Shown here in pieces: positions 41,101-50,100 of a stretch of 64,000 nucleotides of DNA. Under the pieces are notes generated by a model that searched no databases, was not told the DNA's origin, and saw nothing but the letters and a program-made list of their open reading frames with translations. Position 1 is the first letter of the stretch; every line of letters begins with the position of its first letter. This DNA comes from Pomphorhynchus laevis. Lineage: Eukaryota > Acanthocephala > Palaeacanthocephala > Echinorhynchida > Pomphorhynchidae. Made by a program: the position numbers and the translations under genes. The stretch lies in the NCBI GenBank assembly GCA_012934845.2, contig WNNJ02001084.1, positions 78,844 to 142,843 on the forward strand. The letters run 5' to 3'.

Positions 41101-44100
41101 AAAGTTATTACTAGCTTTATCAATAGTTTTTATTATATAGTTATCCTTTAATTTAGTAAGTTCTTTATACATATCTTTATTAATTTTATCTTTCCTTTTA
41201 TAATTGTTTGTTATTTTCATTTTATTTTTAATTTTATCAAATATATAATCTTTCCAAATGTTTATCTTAGATATATTCGAGCTTTCACTATTAATCAGCT
41301 TACTAAAGTAATCATTTAAGTTATTATATAACGAACTGTAAATTTTATTTTTGTCGTTGTTGTTATTTAATCTATATTTATACCCTTTTGATAGCAGCTT
41401 TCTTAATTCACAATTCTCAATTAATTCTAGATTATGGGTACATATATGTTCATTTATTTTATCAAAACTAAGACTTTTACAATTGCATTATGTTTCCATT
41501 ATGTTTCTAATATTATCGTTACATATTGATTTTAATTCTTTATTATAATTACAAATTTTTCGTCCTAATGATGGTAGGAGTTTATACCTTATTTTAGGAA
41601 TATATTTACTTAAATCTGACCCTATTATTTCTTTACTTTTAGAATTATTTAAAAGTCCGGCTATATTTATGTTATCTATACATTTATTAATGAAGTTTAT
41701 GGTTAATGTATATTTTTTATTGATATTATTTACATTTAGTGTACGATTATAGTATTTTGTATTACAATAACTGTCTATTATACAACTTAGCCTATCATAG
41801 TCGTTAATTAATTTTTGATTTATTGAACATATGATATCTTTAGAAAAACTTCTTATATTTACATAAAGATCTTTTAGCTTATTATCACTTAAAAGTTGTT
41901 TTAATATTTCTAATTGTTCATTTATATACATATATTTTTTAATATTTTTAACTCTATTTTTCCTATTCCTTTTATCACCATGACTTCTTGGTTTGCGTTT
42001 AACCGGATTATTATAATATAGTTGTTTATTATGTATTATACTACTTCTGTCAATTCCTTGTACCACGTCATTCAATCCTAATGGGTACATAGAATTAAGC
42101 GTTTTAATCCAAAAATCTTCTTTTTCTAATAGTTTTTGATTTAATATTGAAATGTTTTCTTCGATAATATGTTCTAAAATAAATAATTTACAGTTTTTAA
42201 TATCATGTCCTATTAATCTCATATGTTTATGAAATATAGTTTGACTATTATGCTGTATATTATATATGTGTTGCCTAAACCTAGTTTTTAACATTTGATA
42301 TGTTTTTCCTATATATTGCAATCCACATGTGCATTGTATTAGATACACTACACCTGCGGTACTGCAGTTACAATTATTATTAATATTTAATGAAAAACAT
42401 TTGTTTGTCGTATTACTTACGATACAATTATTATTATTTATAACATCACAAAATCAATTTTTTATAAATTGACTATAAATAAACAAACGTTGCATCGGAT
42501 TATTCTTTTTATGAATAGACTAATAAATAACATACAATGTTTCATAATAAAGATTGCATGTTATCAGGAGAAACAATGTTCGAGTATATACGCAAATATA
42601 TTTTACGGTGACTTATTGATTAATTTCGTATTTATTAATTAATATTACATAATTAATTTCGTATTAATTTTTCAAAATTTTAGAATTCATAAATCATATT
42701 TGCTCAAAGCTTTAATTAAAAAATTTCACCTTAAAATTTTATTGTCCGAATTTAAATTTTATAGAAACAATATGAACAAATCAAGCAACAAACAAAACGT
42801 TATTCCACAACAGGATCCACTCAGATCGCCCTAACGGCTTTATGGCATACCTTGGTCAGTACTGTGGTTTCAAATAGTCTTATAACTTATTGATTAAACG
42901 TAAAAGTGATCAAAAATTATAGAAATAGATATCATGATATATATCATATATATTATAGAATATAATAATATTATTAAATATTAATATTATTAAATATTAA
43001 TATTATTAAATATTAATAAATAATAAATATTATTTATTAATATTATATTTATAAATAATAAATATTATAATATATATCTAGAAATGGATATATATCTTAT
43101 ATCTAGAAATAGATCTAAAATTATGGCCAAATTTGTTCCTTGTGGTATAACAATTGATATAATAATAATAAAAAATTCTCAATGATAAAAAATTAGTCAT
43201 GGATTCAGCGAGAAATTCATGATTTATATTGGAATATAAAGAATATCAAGAATGTTTAGGACTTTCGCAGTCCTAAATGACTGCGAAATTTTACATTTTT
43301 TATGATATTTGTATCATAAAAAATGACATTTTTATGATACAAATATGATAAAATCTCATTTTTATGATATATTGTATTATTTTAATGGCATGTAACGCGT
43401 TAAAGAGCGTTCAACGATTTAGAAGTTAATCAAAAATATATTTTTAAATTCAATATATTACAATTATTAATGATTTAAAAGTGGATTTATACTAAATACC
43501 TGCTTCCAAAATATCATCAAATCTATCTGAATATAGCGGATAATCGGCATAAGGCTAAATTACATTTACAATTATATATGCATATTGGCATCGTTTTACA
43601 GTTTCACAGTGACGACCAATAAAGCAGTCTTTACACTTGCAATAGTACGTTCCGTCTGAAAATGGAATGCAAAGTCCGTTATTAAGACACTTCACACCTG
43701 CACAAGTATCCTTCAATTTGCACGGGCTCCCTAATTGTTTAATTAATTTTAGTTACGGCTTACACTGAATGTAACTGAAGCAATTCAATAACAGCACTAA
43801 CATCTAGGAATCATTTTATGAAATTTATAAATATCAATGAGAAGATTACTTTTCAAAAGATTAAAACCATAAAGAAATTACTTTTGTGGTACAAGTAATT
43901 CTTTCAACATAAGAAATGTTAAAGATTTGCAACTTAAAAAACCCTTTTCTTCTTAAGAAATGATTTTCAAAATTATTTTTTATTTATAAATTGTTATATT
44001 CTTACAAATTGATGCAATTATAAGATATACAATTATAATACAATTATAATTATCTTACAATTATAAGATATAATATAATACTATAATATCATGGTATAAC

Positions 44101-47100
44101 ATATACATATAATAATATATAATATAGCATACTATATAATAAATGCTATAATATATGATACATATTTTATATATTATATTACCATATTAAAGTAATATGG
44201 TAATATAATATATTATAGTAATACAAATATTATATATTAAATATTATAGTTGGGAAAACGTTTATAATAAATTAAATGTTTATAATTTCACGTGAACATA
44301 TCATTTCTGAACCAATATTTAATTTATTAAAGTGTTTATATAATGTCTTTTCTATATATAACATCATATCATAATATATTAATGTATTACTATAATGTAA
44401 TATTTTTAATATTAATGTACTTAATACTAAATAAATATAAATTTAATATAACAATTATGTTACAGGAGTTTTTTATGTTTTTTTTTGTCTTTTAGTGTCC
44501 ACAATATTTAGTCAACGAAAATATTTTGCCTATTTAGCAAATACTTATTAAAATTATTATTAAATAAATTATTCAATTATTCGATTATTTTATACAATAA
44601 AAACAAATTTATTAGAAATTTTTGAATTTTTGAATTAAAAAATTCTAAAAAATTAACTAAAAACTTAATTAACGTTATTTAGTTTTTATTTAAACTAAAT
44701 TGTCTTTATTATGTGTTTTTAATAATGTACAATAAGTAAATTATTTAAATCAATTAAAAAATAAATTGAAACAATGCCCAAAATGTCTTTATATTTTATT
44801 ATTAAAAGATTAAAAGATTATATTTTAGAATACAGGTGATATAGGTGATATAGAATATATGTGATAAACCAAGGTTTCTTTACCAACTTTGTATAGGAGT
44901 AATTGTGTATTTTAAATTATTTAAATGTTTTCCTGTTTAATAATTTATTTTTCATCCATTTTATAGATTTATTTTACTGAATTAAAGAGAATAAGCTTTT
45001 GTGTTGTGAAGCACAAAATTAACAATTTAGAATGCACCACTTGAAATACATTATACCTGCATATCCAGGCTTGCATTTGCAAACACTTCGATCAGCATAT
45101 AGGCTAACGCATATTTCGTTTTCCTCGCAACGTAAATTTGTACACGATAGTTTCTGGTTTTCACACAAACGACCACTGTAATTTTCTTGGCATTTACAAG
45201 TGAAATTTAACGATTCCTAAATGAATGAACGGATTTTAATGTTATCATTAAAAATGATAATAATATTTAATGTTAATACGATTAGCATTCAATAATTAAT
45301 ACTTATACAATAAATAATTATAATTATTAATTATTAATAATTTAAGAACTCAGATCCGACATCGGTATACTAATTGCTGGGGCCGTATCGATGACAGTGA
45401 TATTTTGCGGGTCTACTGTTAAAAACCCACGTCGAACAGTATGACTAATAGATTAATAAATTTTCAAAATTGCAGCCCGTTTGCGAGATACTCAGTCAAT
45501 GTAAAATAATATTAAAAAAACTTATTATTAATAATATATAATTATTAAGCGTGACAGTATCAAGAATACGAATGAATCGAATGCGTACGCAATGCAGTAC
45601 ATTCATTTGCAGTAATACATTTATTATTTTCTTATTTTATCTTCAATAACTCTTTGCTACTACATTATAATCTACATTTAATAATAATTTACAAATATAT
45701 TTAAAATAATATTTACCACCGATTTTCAAAGTGTTTTTGCTCACTATAAAGTTTTGACATTTGACATACTTTATTACATATAAAACTCACAGATATATTT
45801 ACCTTATTTTAACTTAATGCCTAATAATCACTTATCACTTAATAATAAGTGATCGAATAATAACTGATGATAATATTACCCATTATTATAATTATATTAA
45901 TATAAGCAATATTGTATTATAAATATGTTATTCACTTATAAAAATTATTAACTGATCAAAGGAGAGCGTGAATAGAATTTTTATAGAAATTGGAATTTTT
46001 ATAGCTAACTTTCATCATAGAATAAAATGATGATAGCAGTTAGATATCGATCCCGCTTCATCATCGGGTGCCCCTATGTCTTTCAAATACGCGATCTTGT
46101 GGTTTTGAAGTGTGCTTACAGAGAATTTCCTAATAATAATTACATGACTATTAGGTCATTATAATGAGAAGATAGTTATTAGTCAAAGCAAAAATCAAAA
46201 TACAATGTTACAAACGTCTCCTAGCGAGCAACAGTCATTAATATCAGCTAATTTCGCAATCGATATGTCAATGACTTAAATAGCTCATTTCTAAAGCAAG
46301 TCTCTTTAGGTGATCGACATAGCGTTCCGCGTAATCCGTATTTGAACTTGGGCGTCCTCAGATGTTACAATAGGTAAATGTCGCGCGGATCGGGGAGCTC
46401 ACAAACACATGAAGATTGCCCTAGCAAGAGAGATGCTTATTTTCGTTCGCAACCAGGCGACATAATCTGCGTATAAGGCATCCTTTTTTCGATTAGGTTC
46501 TGCGCAATCATCTTGATCATGGCATCTGCTGATGGTCCGATCCCACCAGTCGCGGCTATAACTATCGGACAGAATGTACTGTGGTCCATTTACTATATTC
46601 GCTCTTCATATTTGTTGCGTTTTCGCGTCTCGTGATACTCGAAGCAAGATGATACGGTTTTGACTGGTATGATAGAGCATTGCTGTTAAAAATACACAAG
46701 TCAAAAACGTTCGCTCCATACTGCCGCCAAACAGGCCGCAACATACGATATCCGGGCATGCATCTGGTCTTGTAGCTGAGACACGTTGGAAAGATATTGA
46801 TTCGGGTACCGGTTCCAGCTGAGGTTCAAGTCCCACTCCATTGCATACAATTGTCAATGTGTCAGCCACTATGTCGCGAATCTCGTAGTGTTGGATAATA
46901 GGCAGGGCACCCCTTTACAGGATAGATCATGTGTCATGTTTGATTGTCGCCACAAATACAGTTTTTCGCCATACCTGTGGGGGTCCAGTTGTAGCAAGCG
47001 GCTAGAACATCCCGAAGCTCACTGTATGCCAGCTGGATGCACCCTTTAAAGCAGCAAACTGTAAGTGTCTATACGTGCCTTCTGTACTAAACTCATTTAT

Positions 47101-50100
47101 CTCATTTAGTTTATCGGCGTGGCGCTTGTTGTCCATGTCCTTAATAATGTTGGCTGTTATCATGTGCTGAGTATGTCTTTAGACTGGATCCGTAGTATCA
47201 TCGTATGCTTTGCAAAGCATTTTAGAGGTCATATATTATAATATTAGGTCATTATATGAACTAATAAAAATATTGTTGTTACCAACATTTCTAATCTACG
47301 TGATATACACATTTAGACAATTAGCGATAACGATATTTCCATAGAATTCAAATTCAATAAAATTTACTGATAAAAAATTTCTGGATAAATAATATGATTA
47401 AAATAATTATTAGACAACTAAAAAATCTAGAATTGATAATATTGTATTGAAAAGAGTTCAAATTGCATGACTATTTATGATTAAAGCTTGTTTACCTTTG
47501 AAGCAATACATTTGCCACCGTTAAAGCAAGGATTTCGATCGCATTGAATGTTTAATATTTTACTTTCACATTGTTGACCTGTCCAACCGAAAAAGCATAG
47601 ACAGTTATCATTCTCAAGTCTTAACATTAAATGAATAATTTATTTAAAACCATTACCATCACATCAAGTAACATACGAATAAACTCCGTTTGATCCACAG
47701 TCAAAGTTAGATGGCATTTTATATCGTTCTTTAAAATTTACATTTCGTTTGAACTCTGAATGCACAAAAAATTATTTGTAGCCAACTAAATTAATTAAAA
47801 TTTAAAACAAATTATATATTTATTAAGCCAATAAAAATTTGCATAAAGTAATTATTTGATAATATAAAATGTAGCCGTATTATGTTAATTAAATCAATAA
47901 AAAAGAACCTTATTATAAATAATTAATTTTTAATTTAAATAATTTAATAATTAAATTTTTAATTAAAGTATTAAATCATTCCATTAAATATATATTTAAA
48001 TATTAAATGTTTAAATATTTATTAAATATTTATTAAGTTATATTTATTATTTATACTTTAATTTGAACAATTAGCGATAACGACATTTTAATTAGTGATA
48101 ACGACATTTCAATTAGCGATCACGACTTTCAAATTCAATGAAATTTACTGTTTAAAATGTCTGGATCAACTAGATAATTTAACTGAATTTAATCGACATT
48201 TTAATCCTTAATTTAAATACTAAATGAATTTTAGATGCATTACTCGACAAGATAATCTCCAAATTAAACACTCGCAATTACATATTCGTAATGTCTTATA
48301 AAATATTAGGATCAAGTTGATTATTTCCCCCAGTGGGAAATAATCAACATGTGTTATTATTGGGGGGGGGATAATTAACTTGTATAATTTTTATTGTAAA
48401 CCCATCTACCTTATTGCCAATAATATAACAAGGTAGAATAAGGTAGTCTCATCTACCTTATTGCCGATATTAGAACAAGTTTGCAAAAAAGGCACGATCA
48501 TTCACAGTGATGAATGGAAATCTTATAACAAGCTTCATGAAATCGGGTTTCTGCATAAAACCGTCAATCATTCCCGTGAATTTTTAAATCGTGAAACAGG
48601 GGTTCATACCCAATATATTGAATCTTATTGGGCAAAGATGAAAGCTAGAGGGAAGGAAATGAAAGGAATCCGCAAAAACTTGTTAAATGATTATTTGGCT
48701 GAATATATGTGGCGAGATAATATTCCTGGTGAGCCAATTGAAAAAATACTTGATTTATTAAACATTTATTTTTAATCTTTATGTTATTTTCCTTTTTTTA
48801 TTTTTTATTTTAATACCATAATGATTTCATTATGGGGATGAAATCAATGATTTCATCATTGATTTCATCATTGATTTCATTATGGGGGAAATAATAAACT
48901 TGTGTAGTTGCTGGGGGAAATTATAAACTTGTGAAGTTGCTGGGGGAAATAATAAAACTTGTGTAGTTGCTGGGGGAAATAATAAACTTGATCTAAATAT
49001 TATTATATTTTGAGTTTTATTCTGCACTTCTAAGAACAACCCAAAAGCGTTTTATATAATTTAATAATTACACTATAATTTAATATAATAAATTAAATTA
49101 TTAAAAATTATATTATGATATAATTAATATTGAAATTACGTGATGTTTTTGAACATAAATTGATATATACTAAATTGATAAATTATTATTGATATAATAA
49201 TAAGCCTAAATTGATATACATTATTTTTAATAAATTTCAGATAAATCAATTTATATTCTACAAAATATGCAATTTCATAAAATTGCTTTAATTTTCTTCC
49301 AGAAAAAAAAATATAAATAATTTTACATTGTTAGCCTTCAATTAATATTCGAAAATAGATACATAAAAACTAAAAAAGCTAAAAATTTTATTAGTTTTTT
49401 ATTTTTTCGAGAAGCATGTGCTAATTCAATAAAAATTAGCCAAAATCTAATAGTCTCCTAGTTTATTATAAATTTTGCTCAGCTTACAATTGAATTTAAA
49501 AATTGAATTTAAAAATTCATATATTCAATAATATTCATAAGTTCCGTTCATTGATTTATTCACAAATCAATGCGAATTATTTATAATACATAGGTTAGAT
49601 TGTAATTCGGTGTAAATATTGACAAATATTTGACAATTGGGTGTAAATTTGACAAATGATCAATTGTAAAAGTACCGTGGTAATCAGCTTTATCAAGAGA
49701 TTGCTTCTGGTGATAAGGTTGAAACCTTCTTTGTACGTAATTTGGAAATCCGTTGAATAAGATTATGCTAGTGTCGCTACCATTAAGTTTTTGATCGTCA
49801 CCGATATAAATCATCCAATTGCGGTCAACTTCAAATGCGAGAAAATCAATTACTTTCCATAACTTACCATCTAAAGTGATTTTAACTCTTGTTTGAAAGA
49901 TATCTAATTCCAAGTCGTGGAATTCACATTTTTTGATCGTTTTTCTTACGTAGCCTATTCGATTATCAAATGTACGTATCGAAGCTTCAAGCTTGTTAAT
50001 AAGATAAGTCACTGATATATTTAACTGAGTTGAAGGTACAAAACGAAATAGATGTTCGTTTACTCCAGAGCAAATGTTAAACGAAAATACAAACTGCACA

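Larger units (their letters stand above)
39450..42580 (-). mobile_element. Nearly intact Penelope-like retroelement, N-terminal GIY-YIG (Naiad-like)
   Basis: In sense (- strand) order: a 5' non-coding part (about 42460-42580) with pieces of the tail repeat, GIY-YIG endonuclease frame, reverse transcriptase frame in the same register, and a 3' tail of about 380 bp ending at the complement of ACGTAGACTCAGTTAGCTGA. The endonuclease lies before the reverse transcriptase, the reverse of classical Penelope elements; this permuted order is known from the Naiad/Chlamys group. Only one stop codon separates the two domains. It lies in an intron of the EGF gene, same orientation. Many solo tails in the window derive from this family. 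Confidence 0.88.
48309..48994 (+). mobile_element. Internally deleted Merlin-type DNA transposon
   Basis: A 686-bp element between perfect 8-bp duplications. Terminal inverted repeats: GGATCAAGTTGATTATTTCC at the left and the complement of AGATCAAGTTTATTATTTCC at the right. It encodes the C-terminal part of an IS1016/Merlin-like transposase and lacks the N-terminal part, so it cannot move by itself. Inserted in an EGF-gene intron. Confidence 0.88.
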
